Positions 48,426 to 57,238 of a DNA stretch of 64,000 nucleotides are shown here, one piece after another. Below the pieces are notes generated by a model, which was given only the letters and a program-made list of their open reading frames with translations, did not search any database and was not told the DNA's origin. The position numbers were made by a program, and so were the translations under genes. Source of the stretch: Novosphingobium beihaiense (GTDB lineage: Bacteria > Pseudomonadota > Alphaproteobacteria > Sphingomonadales > Sphingomonadaceae); the NCBI RefSeq assembly GCF_022832375.1, contig NZ_JALHLG010000005.1, forward strand, positions 186,001-250,000. Reading direction: 5' to 3'. Within the stretch, counting starts at the first letter, position 1; every line of letters begins with the position of its first letter.

Positions 48426-48654
48426 CGCGGGAGAGACCTCGCTGATTCGGGCAACCGGTCAAAGAGGCGCCGAAGGAGCAACCGCCCCGGAATCTCTCAG
48501 GCAAAAGGACCGCGCAGGGCCTATAGCGAAACTCTGGAAAGAGCCTTGGCTTTCGGGCCGGGCCGCCGACGGTGTAACTTCGCCTGTCCTGTCCTGGATG
48601 ATTCCGGCCGGGACACCGCGAGGGAAGCTCTCAGGTTTCCGTGACAGAGGGGGC
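48426..48654 (+). promoter_or_regulatory. Tandem glycine riboswitch (gcvT element)
   Basis: Two aptamers ahead of gcvT. The first (about 48426-48514) shows GGGAGAG, GCGCCGAAGGAGCAA and CTCTCAGGCAAAAGGACCG. The second (about 48526-48652) shows ACTCTGGAAAGAG, CACCGCGAGGGAAG and CTCTCAGGTTTCCGTGACAG, with a long variable stem between. The short gap and following GGCAC...GTGTGCC hairpin suggest an expression platform just before the ribosome site. The element should turn on glycine cleavage when glycine is plentiful. Confidence 0.93.
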
Positions 48655-48692
48655 ACCGAATGGTGTGCCATGCCCTGTCGCGGAGTTCTGTT

Positions 48693-49832
48693 TTGAGCGA
48701 ATACCCAGTCAACGACGACAACCAGACCGAAGACCTCGCCCCCATGCTCCTGCCGCTCGATGCCTGGCATCGGGAAAAGGGCGGCCGCATGGTCGAGTTC
48801 GCCGGTTACATGATGCCCGTTCAGTATGAGGGGATCATGGCCGAGCATCTTTGGACCCGCGAGCATGCCGGGTTGTTCGATGTCAGCCATATGGGGCAGG
48901 TCATGCTCTCGGGCGAAGGGCTGGAAGCGGCGGTGGAAGCGCTGCTGCCGATCGATCTTTCGACGCTGAAGCTGGGCGCCGTGCGCTATTCGCTGCTGCT
49001 GAACGAGACCGGGGGCATTCTGGACGATCTCATGGTTTCGCGCTGGCCGGGCGGGCTCTATCTCGTCGTCAATGGTGCGACCAAGTGGGACGATATCGCC
49101 CACATGCGCGAATGCCTGCCGGATGAAATCGTGCTCAACCATCTCGACGAGCGCGCGCTGCTGGCGCTGCAGGGGCCCGAGGCCTTTGCCGCGCTGGAGC
49201 GCCATGTTTCGGGCGACTATCCGCTGTCCGCGCTGACTTTCATGCGCGGCGGCAAGTTTGAGCTGGGCGGTGTCGAGGCCTGGATCAGCCGTTCGGGCTA
49301 TACCGGCGAGGACGGTTTCGAGATTTCGATCCCCGGTGAAAGCGCCGCTGCCGTAGCCGAGCTGCTGTGCGGCGAGCCCGAAGTGAAGCCGATCGGCCTT
49401 GGCGCGCGCGACAGCCTGCGCCTTGAGGCGGGCCTGCCGCTTTACGGCCATGACATGACGCCGGAGGCCGATCCCGTCAGCGCCGGTCTGGTGTTCGGCA
49501 TCAACAAGCGCCGCCGCAGCGAAGGCGGCTTCCCCGGCGCCGCGCACATACTGAACGCGCTGGTGAAGGGCACGGCCCGTCAGCGCATCGGCCTGACGCT
49601 GGAAGGCCGCATGGCCGCGCGTGAAGGCGCGAAAGTTTTCGTGGGCGATGAGGAAGTGGGCGTGGTGACGTCGGGCGGCTTCTCGCCCTCGCTGCAGCAC
49701 CCCATCGCCATGGCCTATGTCGATGCCGCCCATACTGCGGACGGCACCGCGCTTGAAATCGAGATGCGTGGCAAACGCCTTCCCGCGAAGGCCGCGCCCA
49801 TGCCTTTTGTCCCCCACCGCTATCATCGCTGA
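48693..49832 (+). CDS. gcvT: Aminomethyltransferase (glycine cleavage T protein)
   Basis: A 379-residue folate-dependent T protein. It has MVEFAGYMMPVQYEG, HAGLFDVSHMGQ, SRSGYTGEDGFEI, LGARDSLRLEAGLPLYGHD and the C-terminal barrel with VVTSGGFSPSLQHPIAMAYV. It releases ammonia and gives methylene-THF. TTG 48693 is chosen: GGAG lies 7 nt upstream, and an ATG at 48660 would sit right against the riboswitch. Confidence 0.95.
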   Translation: MSEYPVNDDNQTEDLAPMLLPLDAWHREKGGRMVEFAGYMMPVQYEGIMAEHLWTREHAGLFDVSHMGQVMLSGEGLEAAVEALLPIDLSTLKLGAVRYSLLLNETGGILDDLMVSRWPGGLYLVVNGATKWDDIAHMRECLPDEIVLNHLDERALLALQGPEAFAALERHVSGDYPLSALTFMRGGKFELGGVEAWISRSGYTGEDGFEISIPGESAAAVAELLCGEPEVKPIGLGARDSLRLEAGLPLYGHDMTPEADPVSAGLVFGINKRRRSEGGFPGAAHILNALVKGTARQRIGLTLEGRMAAREGAKVFVGDEEVGVVTSGGFSPSLQHPIAMAYVDAAHTADGTALEIEMRGKRLPAKAAPMPFVPHRYHR

Positions 49833-49844
49833 GGAGCAGCACCC

Positions 49845-50216
49845 ATGACCCGCTATTTTACCGAAGACCATGAGTGGATCGAAGTCGAAGGCGGCCTCGG
49901 CACGGTCGGCATTACCGACTATGCGCAGGGCCAGCTTGGCGACATCACGTTCGTGGACCTGCCCGAAACCGGCGCCACTGTCGCTAAGGGCGATTCCGTT
50001 TCGGTCGTCGATTCTGTGAAGGCCGCATCGGACATCTACACCCCCGCTTCGGGCACGATCACCGAAGTGAACGAGGCGCTCGCGGACGAGCCGGAACTGG
50101 TGAACACCGACGCCGAAGTGGGCGGCTGGCTGTACCGCATCACGCTGTCCGACGCGTCCGAGCTGGGCAGCCTGATGGATGAGGCCGCTTACAAGACGTA
50201 CGTCGAAAGCCTGTGA
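49845..50216 (+). CDS. gcvH: Glycine cleavage H protein
   Basis: A 123-residue lipoyl carrier, with the lipoylated lysine in [12 protein letters not shown] and start [12 protein letters not shown]. It shuttles the aminomethyl group between P and T proteins. GAGGAG precedes the ATG, 12 nt after gcvT. Confidence 0.96.
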   Translation: MTRYFTEDHEWIEVEGGLGTVGITDYAQGQLGDITFVDLPETGATVAKGDSVSVVDSVKAASDIYTPASGTITEVNEALADEPELVNTDAEVGGWLYRITLSDASELGSLMDEAAYKTYVESL

Positions 50217-50222
50217 TCCCGA

Positions 50223-50246
50223 TCCCCCTCCCCGAGCCGGGGAGGA
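50223..50246 (-). repeat. Solo half-copy of the DUF559-flanking repeat
   Basis: 24 bp between gcvH and gcvPA match the first hairpin and following G-run of the 48-bp DUF559 arms at 23 of 24 positions (loop GCT instead of GCA on the minus strand). The second hairpin is missing. It lies about 31 nt before the gcvPA ATG. Confidence 0.75.
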
Positions 50247-50277
50247 TTTTGAACAAGCGAATGAGGGATACCATTTC

Positions 50278-51648
50278 ATGCGCTATCTGCCCCTGACCCC
50301 CGCCGACCGCGCCGAGATGCTCGGCACGATCGGCGCCGCCAGTGTCGATGACCTGTTCGCCGACGTGCCCGAAGAAGCCCGGCTTTCCGGCCCGATCGAG
50401 GGCTTGCCGATGCACGCCAGCGAAATGGCGGTCGAACGGCACATGACCAAACTGGCGGCCAAGAACCTCTCCGCCGGTTCGGCGCCGTTCTTCCTCGGGG
50501 CAGGGGCCTATCGCCACCATGTGCCGGCTTCGGTCGATCACTTGATCCAGCGCGGCGAGTTCCTGACCGCCTACACGCCCTATCAGCCCGAAATCGCGCA
50601 AGGCACGCTGCAAGTGCTCTTCGAGTTCCAGACGCAAGTGGCGCGGCTGCTGGGCACCGATATCGCCAATGCCTCGATGTACGACGGTTCGACGGCGTGC
50701 TGGGAAGCGATCCTGATGGCCGCGCGCGTGACCCGCAAGGGCAAGGCCGTGCTCTCGGGCGGGCTGCACCCGCACTACGGCGAAGTGGTGCGCACGATGG
50801 CGAAGTTCACAGGCGACGAGATCCACTCGCTCGCCACCGGCCTGACGGCGGAGCCCGACGATGCGGCGGTGATCGGCGCGATCGACGAGGCGACCTCGTG
50901 CGTGGTCGTCCAGTATCCCGATGTGCTGGGCCGCATCCCCGATCTCGCCGCGATTGCAGAGGCCGCCCATGCCAAGGGGGCGCTGCTGGTCGCGGTCGTC
51001 ACCGAGCCGGTGGCGCTGGGCCTGATCGAGGCGCCGGGCACGCTGGGCGCGGACATCGTCGTGGGTGAGGGGCAGTCGCTGGGCGTCGGCCTGCAGTTCG
51101 GCGGGCCTTACCTCGGCCTGCTCGGCTGCCGCGAGAAGTTCGTGCGGCAGATGCCGGGACGCCTGTGCGGCCAGACTGTCGATGCCGAGGGCAAGCGCGG
51201 TTTCGTGCTCACGCTCTCCACCCGCGAACAGCACATCCGCCGCGAGAAGGCGACTAGCAATATCTGCACCAATTCAGGGCTTTGCGCGCTGGCTTTCAGC
51301 ATTCACCTGACCCTGCTGGGCGGGGAAGGGCTGGCGCAGCTTGCCGGTGTCAATCACGCCCGGGCGCAGGCCATGGTCGAGCGGCTGACCCGCATTCCGG
51401 GCGTCGAACTGCTGAACCACGCCTATTTCAACGAGGCGACGCTGATCCTGCCGCGCGATGCGCGCGATGTGGTGCGCGAGCTGGCCGAGCGCGAGATTCT
51501 CGGCGGGGTTTCACTGAGCCGCCTGTTCCCGGCCGCAGAAGGGCTGGACAAGGCGCTGCTGGTGACGGCGACCGAGACCACGAGCCTTGAGGACATCGAG
51601 GCTTTCGCAACCGAATTGGAAGCCCTTCTGGTGGGAGTACCGGCATGA
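50278..51648 (+). CDS. gcvPA: Glycine dehydrogenase subunit 1
   Basis: N-terminal half of the split P protein, 456 residues: [39 protein letters not shown] and [17 protein letters not shown]. It lacks the PLP lysine, which is on subunit 2. ATG 50278 is preceded by GAGGGA. The stop overlaps gcvPB by 4 nt. Confidence 0.95.
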   Translation: MRYLPLTPADRAEMLGTIGAASVDDLFADVPEEARLSGPIEGLPMHASEMAVERHMTKLAAKNLSAGSAPFFLGAGAYRHHVPASVDHLIQRGEFLTAYTPYQPEIAQGTLQVLFEFQTQVARLLGTDIANASMYDGSTACWEAILMAARVTRKGKAVLSGGLHPHYGEVVRTMAKFTGDEIHSLATGLTAEPDDAAVIGAIDEATSCVVVQYPDVLGRIPDLAAIAEAAHAKGALLVAVVTEPVALGLIEAPGTLGADIVVGEGQSLGVGLQFGGPYLGLLGCREKFVRQMPGRLCGQTVDAEGKRGFVLTLSTREQHIRREKATSNICTNSGLCALAFSIHLTLLGGEGLAQLAGVNHARAQAMVERLTRIPGVELLNHAYFNEATLILPRDARDVVRELAEREILGGVSLSRLFPAAEGLDKALLVTATETTSLEDIEAFATELEALLVGVPA

Positions 51649-53198
51649 ACGCGGTGAATGCAGGGGGCTGGAAGCCCACGATGGGCGAGACAGGCGAAAG
51701 CGCGGTGCCGCAGACGGCCAGCGGCGACTATGGCCTGATGCTGGAAGAGGCGCTGATCTTCGAGCTTGGCGCGAAGGACAAGTGCGGCGTCGATTTCGAA
51801 GCGGTGGACCGTGCGCCCGCCAGCGGCTTGTCGAAGTTCCTGCGCAAGTCCGCGCCGGACCTGCCGGGCCTCACCGAACCCGAAGCGGTGCGCCATTACA
51901 CGCGCCTCTCGCGGCAGAACTATGCGATCGATCTCGGGCCGTTCCCGCTGGGATCGTGCACGATGAAGCACAACCCGCGCCTCAACGAGACCGTGGCGCG
52001 CCTGCCCGGCTTTGCCGACGTGCACCCGATGCAGCCGCAGACCACGGTGCAGGGTGCGCTCGAAGTGATCGAGCAGCTCGCCGACTGGCTGATCGCGCTC
52101 ACCGGCATGGCCTCGGTGGCGATGAGCCCCAAGGCGGGTGCACACGGCGAATTGTGCGGTCTGCTGTGCATCCGCGCCGCGCTCGATGCGCGCGGCGAGA
52201 CGCGCGACGTGGTGCTGGTGCCCGAAAGCGCCCACGGCACCAACCCGGCGACGGCGGCTTTCGCGGGCTTCAAGGTGCAGTCGATCCCGGCGACGCCGGA
52301 CGGCCGCGTCGATGTCGCCGCGCTCAAGGAGAAGCTGGGCCCGAACGTGGCCGGGGTGATGATCACCAACCCCAACACCTGCGGCCTGTTCGAATCCGAG
52401 CTGAAGACGATTGCCGATGCCGTCCACGCGGCGGGCGGCTACGTCTATTGCGACGGCGCGAACTTCAACGCGATTGTTGGCAAAGTGCGCCCGGGCGATC
52501 TGGGCGTCGATGCCATGCACATCAACCTGCACAAGACCTTCTCCACCCCGCACGGCGGCGGCGGACCGGGTGCCGGGCCGGTGGTGCTCTCCGCAGCGCT
52601 GGCGCCGTTCGCGCCGCTGCCCTTCGTGACGCGCGGCGCCGATGGCGGCATCCACCTCGTCGAGGAAGAGAACCGGGGCGAGGGGCACAGCCAGGCGTTC
52701 GGCCGCATGGTCGCGTTCCACGGCCAGATGGGCATGTTCACCCGTGCGCTGACCTATATCCTCAGCCACGGCGCCGATGGTCTGCGTCAGGTGGCCGAGG
52801 ACGCGGTGCTCAACGCCAACTATGTGCTGCGCACCTGCGAGGACGTGCTGCCCGCACCGTTCGCCAAGAGCGGCCCGTGCATGCACGAGGCGCTGTTCAG
52901 CGAGGCCGGGCTGGCCGAGGGCTTCTCCACGCTCGATATCGCCAAGGGCCTGATCGACGAGGGTTTCCACCCGATGACGGTCTATTTCCCGCTGGTGGTG
53001 AAAGGCGCGATGCTGATCGAGCCGACCGAGACCGAAAGCAAGGCCGGGCTCGACCGTTTCATCGCCAGCCTGCGCTCGCTCGCCGAGCGGGCCAAGGCGG
53101 GCGACCAGAGCCTGCACTCCGCGCCGCACTTCGCGCCGCGCCGCCGGCTCGATGAAACGCAGGCCGCGCGCAAGCCGGTGCTGGTCTGGCAGGGGTGA
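51645..53198 (+). CDS. gcvPB: Glycine dehydrogenase subunit 2
   Basis: PLP-carrying half of the P protein, 517 residues. It has [14 protein letters not shown], the PLP lysine in [28 protein letters not shown] and a C-terminal domain with [13 protein letters not shown]. With gcvPA it decarboxylates glycine. It closes the riboswitch-controlled operon. Confidence 0.96.
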   Translation: MNAVNAGGWKPTMGETGESAVPQTASGDYGLMLEEALIFELGAKDKCGVDFEAVDRAPASGLSKFLRKSAPDLPGLTEPEAVRHYTRLSRQNYAIDLGPFPLGSCTMKHNPRLNETVARLPGFADVHPMQPQTTVQGALEVIEQLADWLIALTGMASVAMSPKAGAHGELCGLLCIRAALDARGETRDVVLVPESAHGTNPATAAFAGFKVQSIPATPDGRVDVAALKEKLGPNVAGVMITNPNTCGLFESELKTIADAVHAAGGYVYCDGANFNAIVGKVRPGDLGVDAMHINLHKTFSTPHGGGGPGAGPVVLSAALAPFAPLPFVTRGADGGIHLVEEENRGEGHSQAFGRMVAFHGQMGMFTRALTYILSHGADGLRQVAEDAVLNANYVLRTCEDVLPAPFAKSGPCMHEALFSEAGLAEGFSTLDIAKGLIDEGFHPMTVYFPLVVKGAMLIEPTETESKAGLDRFIASLRSLAERAKAGDQSLHSAPHFAPRRRLDETQAARKPVLVWQG

Positions 53199-53244
53199 CG
53201 CCGCTAAGGTCCGCCCTGGTCTAAATCAGGAAAGGGTGGAGCGT

Positions 53245-53769
53245 ATGGGATCGCAATCGGTGCATTGGCTGGCTTACTTGCCGTTTGCCATTTTCGCATT
53301 GGTGATGCTCTTGCGCTTCCGCTCCCTGAACCGGGCGCGGCCGCTGCGGGTGGCTACGCTCTGGATCTTTCCGGCGGTGATGCTGGGGCTGGTCAGTTTC
53401 GCTCTCTATGGCATGCATCCCTCGCTCAAGGGCTGGGCGCTGTTCACGGCCGGTATCGCGGTGGGGGCGGCGCTGGGCGCGCAGCGTGCGCGGCTGATGC
53501 GCCTGCATATCGAGGGTGAGGGGCCGGAGGCCAAAGTGATGATGCGCCAGTCGGTGGCTGCCCTGGTGCTGATCCTGGCGGTCTTCGCCCTGCGCCGTGT
53601 GCTGTTTTCCGGCATGGGCCCGTCTGCAGGCGCGCATCCGAGCGCCAATGCGCTGCTGTTCACCGATGCCATGCTCGGTTTCGCCGTGGGGCTGATCTGC
53701 GTGCAGCGCGTGGTCTTGTGGCTGCGAGCGCGGCGTCTGGTGGCGGAGCACCGATCCGGGGACCTTTGA
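53245..53769 (+). CDS. CcdC-like (DUF1453) membrane protein
   Basis: A 174-residue protein with five hydrophobic segments; RFRSLNRARPLRVATLWIFP and GAQRARLMRLHIEGEG match the DUF1453/CcdC pattern. Function unsettled (the B. subtilis namesake lies in a cytochrome c biogenesis locus). AGGAAAGGG precedes the ATG. The transporter gene follows immediately. Confidence 0.75.
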   Translation: MGSQSVHWLAYLPFAIFALVMLLRFRSLNRARPLRVATLWIFPAVMLGLVSFALYGMHPSLKGWALFTAGIAVGAALGAQRARLMRLHIEGEGPEAKVMMRQSVAALVLILAVFALRRVLFSGMGPSAGAHPSANALLFTDAMLGFAVGLICVQRVVLWLRARRLVAEHRSGDL

Positions 53770-54759
53770 GTGACGCGCCTTTTCGAGCGTATTACCGGCC
53801 TGTTTGCACTGTGGACCGTGCTGGGCGTCGGCCTCGCCTGGTTTTTGCCCGATCTGTTCCTGTGGGTGGCGGACGGGCGCTTCCAGCCGTTCGGGCAGCC
53901 GCTGATCAGTGTGATGCTGGGCGTGATCATGCTGGGCATGGGCATCACGCTCAGCTTCGATGATTTCCGGCGCGTGCTGGCACTGCCTCGGCAAGTGCTG
54001 GCAGGGGTGGCGCTGCAATTTACCGTGATGCCGCTGGCCGGGTTCTGCGTGGCCTGGATATTCGGGCTTGAGCCGGGGCTGGCGGTGGGCCTGATCCTCG
54101 TTTCGTGCTGCCCGGGCGGCACCGCCTCGAACGTGATCAGCTATCTGGCCCGGGCCAATGTGGCCCTGTCCGTGACGATGACGATGGTCTCGACGCTCGT
54201 GGCCATCGCCCTGACGCCGGTGCTGACCGGATGGCTGGCGGGCGTGTTCATCGAGATCGACCGATGGAACCTGTTTCGCGGCATGGTGTCCGTCGTACTG
54301 GTGCCGGTTGTCGCCGGAGTGCTGATGAACCGCTACCTGCCCCGGGTTACGCGAAAAGTGACGGTGGTATCGCCGTTCATCTCGGTGCTGTTCGTGGTGG
54401 TGATCGTCGCGGCCATCATTGCGAAGTCCAAGCCGCTGGTGGAGATGCACGCGGGCGTGCTGCTGCTGGCGGTGGTTTCGCTTCATGCCTGCGGTTTCGG
54501 CCTGGGCTATCTGCTCAGCCGCCTCCTGCGTCTGCAGGAAGCGGCGGCCCGGACGATCAGTATCGAGGTGGGCATGCAAAACAGCGGGCTCGGCGCCACT
54601 CTGGCTTCAAGCCCGGCCTTTGCCCGCCAGTTTCCCAATACGATGCAAGCCGCGCTCGCGCCCGTGCCTGCGGCGATTTCCGCTTTCATGCATGTGCTGA
54701 TCGGCAGCCTGCTGGCCTCGATCTGGAGCCGCTCCGCCCCGGAGGGCGAAGAGGCCTAG
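53770..54759 (+). CDS. Bile acid:sodium symporter family transporter
   Basis: A 329-residue inner-membrane protein with nine to ten helices. MLGMGITLSFDDFRRVLA and LVSCCPGGTASNVISYLARAN, then SIEVGMQNSGLGATLAS, are the sodium/organic-anion crossover motifs of the BASS family (COG0385). Cargo cannot be told; pantothenate, keto acids and sulfonates are known in the family. GTG 53770 directly follows the previous stop. Confidence 0.9.
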   Translation: MTRLFERITGLFALWTVLGVGLAWFLPDLFLWVADGRFQPFGQPLISVMLGVIMLGMGITLSFDDFRRVLALPRQVLAGVALQFTVMPLAGFCVAWIFGLEPGLAVGLILVSCCPGGTASNVISYLARANVALSVTMTMVSTLVAIALTPVLTGWLAGVFIEIDRWNLFRGMVSVVLVPVVAGVLMNRYLPRVTRKVTVVSPFISVLFVVVIVAAIIAKSKPLVEMHAGVLLLAVVSLHACGFGLGYLLSRLLRLQEAAARTISIEVGMQNSGLGATLASSPAFARQFPNTMQAALAPVPAAISAFMHVLIGSLLASIWSRSAPEGEEA

Positions 54760-54760
54760 C

Positions 54761-54889
54761 TCAGGTCGCGTTGTCGACGGTGTTTGCCGCGGATTCGAGA
54801 TCCTGGCCCACGCCGCGCACGGTGTTGCATGCGGCACAGCCCAGCACGAGGCCGCCAGTGGCAAGGATGAGAACGAATTTCCTGAGCAT
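54761..54889 (-). CDS. Entericidin-like lipoprotein, first copy
   Basis: A 42-residue lipoprotein: signal MLRKFVLILATGGLVLG, lipobox region CAAC, then NTVRGVGQDLESA typical of the entericidin EcnA/EcnB family. It should be a small envelope lipoprotein. AAGGAA lies upstream. A second copy follows 90 bp further on in the same orientation. Confidence 0.85.
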   Translation of the reverse strand: MLRKFVLILATGGLVLGCAACNTVRGVGQDLESAANTVDNAT

Positions 54890-54981
54890 TGCTTTGCTGT
54901 TCCTTGTTCGAAGCGTCAGATCATAAGCCAAGGCCGAGGGTATGGAAAGCGGCTGGGCAAAGACCGGGCAATGCGCCGTTC

Positions 54982-55116
54982 TTACTTGTTGATGGCATCG
55001 TCTCCGGCCTGGCCGACGGATTCGATGTCCTGTCCCGCACCCTTCACGGTGTTGCACGCCGCGGCCCCCAGCGTGAGGCTGCCGGCAGCAAGAGCGAATA
55101 GGATATTCCTGATCAT
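54982..55116 (-). CDS. Entericidin-like lipoprotein, second copy
   Basis: A 44-residue paralogue of the neighbouring gene: MIRNILFALAAGSLTLG, lipobox AAAC, NTVKGAGQDIES. AAGGAA lies 7 nt upstream. In enterobacteria such a pair can act as bacteriolytic lipoprotein and antidote, but no such roles are shown here. Confidence 0.85.
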   Translation of the reverse strand: MIRNILFALAAGSLTLGAAACNTVKGAGQDIESVGQAGDDAINK

Positions 55117-55187
55117 CTTCGTGTTCCTTCCTGGGTTAGCAGGCCGTACAGACGGCCAGACTGACCAGATCAACACTCGGGATGGAG

Positions 55188-56162
55188 TCAGGTTCCCTTC
55201 GGGTCCTCGGCAGGGTTCTCCTCGGAGAATTCCTCGGCCGCGCCGGAATCGAAAGCGGAGGTGGGGGAAATGTGCCGGGACAGGTAGTGCTCGCGCCAAG
55301 TGATGATCAGGCCTGCGGCGATGATCAGCGGTGCCCCCAGCCAGATGCTGTGCGGCGGCAGATCGTCCCAGATCAGCCATCCGTAGAGCGTGGCCCAGAC
55401 CAGCGCGGTATAATCGATGATCACCACGGTCGCCACTTGCCCGTGACGAAGCGAGGCGGTGATGAGGAACTGCGCGAAAGTGCCAGTAAAGCCGATGGCA
55501 GCCAGGATCAGCCAGGCTTCGAGCGGATGCGGCTTACCATAGAGCGGCAGGAGCACGGCGGCAAAGAGCGAGCCGTAGAAGGCGAACCAGAAAACGCAGG
55601 AAATCGGCGCTTCGGTGCGGGCAAGGTCGCGGATCTGAAAGCTGACGGTCGCCACGACCACACCGGCCCCCAGGCCGACGGCAAGGCCGAGCGGTGGAAC
55701 GTGCGTGCCGCCGGGGCTGGCCACCACGAGCACCCCGGCAAAGCCGAGAACGACAGCCGTCCAGCGCCACACACCGACGGTGTTGCGCAGGATCAGCGCG
55801 GTGATCAGAACCGCGAACAGCGGCGTTGTGAAGCCCAGCGTGGTCTGGACCGGAAGGGGAAGCAGCGTGGCGGCGGAAACATTGCACAGCAGCCCCAGCG
55901 TGCCTGTCGCCGCGCGCCCGGCATGGCTGCCCATGCGGCGTGTCACCAGCATGCCCAGATTGCCCGTGGCCAGCAGCCAGCCGAAAATCATCGGCAGGCT
56001 CATCGCCTGACGCCAGAACAGCAGTTCCGGCACCGAAACGCCGTGCGTGCCGGCCAGCTTCACCAGCATGAACATGGTGGATAGCATCACCATGGCGAGC
56101 ACGCGCAGGCCTATGGCGAGCAAGGGATTCTCTCGCGGCTGGAAACGGGGGGAGGATGTCAC
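55188..56162 (-). CDS. DMT-family (EamA) transporter
   Basis: A 324-residue protein with ten predicted helices in two EamA repeats; WRQAMSLPMIFGW, LGFTTPLFAVLI and IDYTALVWATLYGWLIWDDL are characteristic. Probable exporter of metabolites such as amino acids; cargo unknown. The start is uncertain: GTG 56162 fits the first helix but the ribosome site is weak. The C-terminal 35 residues are acidic and cytoplasmic. Confidence 0.85.
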   Translation of the reverse strand: MTSSPRFQPRENPLLAIGLRVLAMVMLSTMFMLVKLAGTHGVSVPELLFWRQAMSLPMIFGWLLATGNLGMLVTRRMGSHAGRAATGTLGLLCNVSAATLLPLPVQTTLGFTTPLFAVLITALILRNTVGVWRWTAVVLGFAGVLVVASPGGTHVPPLGLAVGLGAGVVVATVSFQIRDLARTEAPISCVFWFAFYGSLFAAVLLPLYGKPHPLEAWLILAAIGFTGTFAQFLITASLRHGQVATVVIIDYTALVWATLYGWLIWDDLPPHSIWLGAPLIIAAGLIITWREHYLSRHISPTSAFDSGAAEEFSEENPAEDPKGT

Positions 56163-56206
56163 ACAAGGCGCTTTAACTTGCCTGCATCCCGAGGCAAGGG
56201 CGGGGC

Positions 56207-56413
56207 ATGAATGATTCGGCACGATTGATGGTGATCGCAGGTGCAGTGGCCGCGCTTGTCGCGCTGGTCGCGTGGATCGGTGACCGGCGCCGTATGCGCC
56301 GCCGGAACATGGACCGGGTGGGATTCATGCCCTGGACACCGATCTTTTTCTGGTCGCTGCTGGCCGCCGTGCTGCTGCTGGGGCTGGGAGGAAGAACGCT
56401 GCTGGGCGCCTGA
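56207..56413 (+). CDS. Small two-helix membrane protein
   Basis: A 68-residue protein with two hydrophobic helices (7-23 and 45-66) separated by a basic loop DRRRMRRRNMDR. No family recognised. It is divergent from the EamA transporter and precedes yceI. Confidence 0.6.
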   Translation: MNDSARLMVIAGAVAALVALVAWIGDRRRMRRRNMDRVGFMPWTPIFFWSLLAAVLLLGLGGRTLLGA

Positions 56414-56547
56414 ATGCGGGTCGCAGCGGCAGAATGTACAAGTAACTTGAACATGTGGATCGATTTTATCCGGCTGGGCAGAAACCCCGCTTCATGAGAT
56501 CTGGGGGGCGGTATTTCGTTAGCCCCCATTCTCATGGAGAATTTCAC

Positions 56548-57162
56548 ATGAACCGTTTTCTGGCATCGGCCCTGACTGCCGTTTCCATCGTTGCTGCCGC
56601 GCCGCTGTTCGCGCAGCAGGCCGATACGCAACCCGCCGCTGTTCAGGCCGGGAACTACGCCATCGACAGTTCGCATACCCTGGTGCGCTTCACGGTCGAT
56701 CATTTCGGCATCAGCGAGTTCTACGGAACCTTCCCCGGCGCCAGCGGCACGCTCTCGCTCGATCCCAAGAATCTTGCTTCGGCCAAGCTCGATGTCTCGG
56801 TGCCGGTGGCCAAGGTTTCGACCACCAACAAGACGCTGGACGGCGAACTGGCCGGTCCGGAATGGTTCGATGCGGCCAAGTACCCGGTGATGCGCTTCGT
56901 TTCGACCAAGGTGGTCCGCACCGGCGATCGCACGGCGGATGTTTTTGGCAATCTTACTATGCATGGCGTGACGCATCCGGTTGTGCTCAAGGCGGTGTTC
57001 AAGGCCGGGGCGGTCAATCCGCTGAACAAGACCTACACGATCGGCTTCAACGCGACCGGCGTGATCAAGCGCACCGCGTTCGGCGTGAGCAAGTATGCGC
57101 CGCTGGTGAGCGACGACACGACGATTGCGATTACCGCTGCTTTCGAAAAGCAGGCTGACTGA
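56548..57162 (+). CDS. Periplasmic YceI family protein
   Basis: A 204-residue precursor with signal peptide (cleavage after LFAQQ region, about residue 22). The YceI lipocalin-like barrel has YAIDSSHTLVRFTVDHFG, SRFYGTFPG-like SEFYGTFPG, WFDAAKYPVMRF and NLTMHGVTHPV. Such proteins bind long isoprenoids such as ubiquinone precursors. A GGAG site precedes ATG 56548 and a shared terminator follows. Confidence 0.9.
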   Translation: MNRFLASALTAVSIVAAAPLFAQQADTQPAAVQAGNYAIDSSHTLVRFTVDHFGISEFYGTFPGASGTLSLDPKNLASAKLDVSVPVAKVSTTNKTLDGELAGPEWFDAAKYPVMRFVSTKVVRTGDRTADVFGNLTMHGVTHPVVLKAVFKAGAVNPLNKTYTIGFNATGVIKRTAFGVSKYAPLVSDDTTIAITAAFEKQAD

Positions 57163-57163
57163 T

Positions 57164-57206
57164 AAAAAAGGGCCGCACAGCATTTGAACGCTGCGCGGCC
57201 CTTTTC
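57164..57206. terminator. Bidirectional terminator between yceI-like gene and cpaF
   Basis: AAAAGGGCCGC and GCGGCCCTTTT pair around an inner CAGC/GCTG stem. The A-run on one side and T-run on the other let it serve both convergent genes. Confidence 0.88.
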
Positions 57207-57238
57207 GCATTTCCCGTCTTCCGCAAGGGCGGAAGGCC

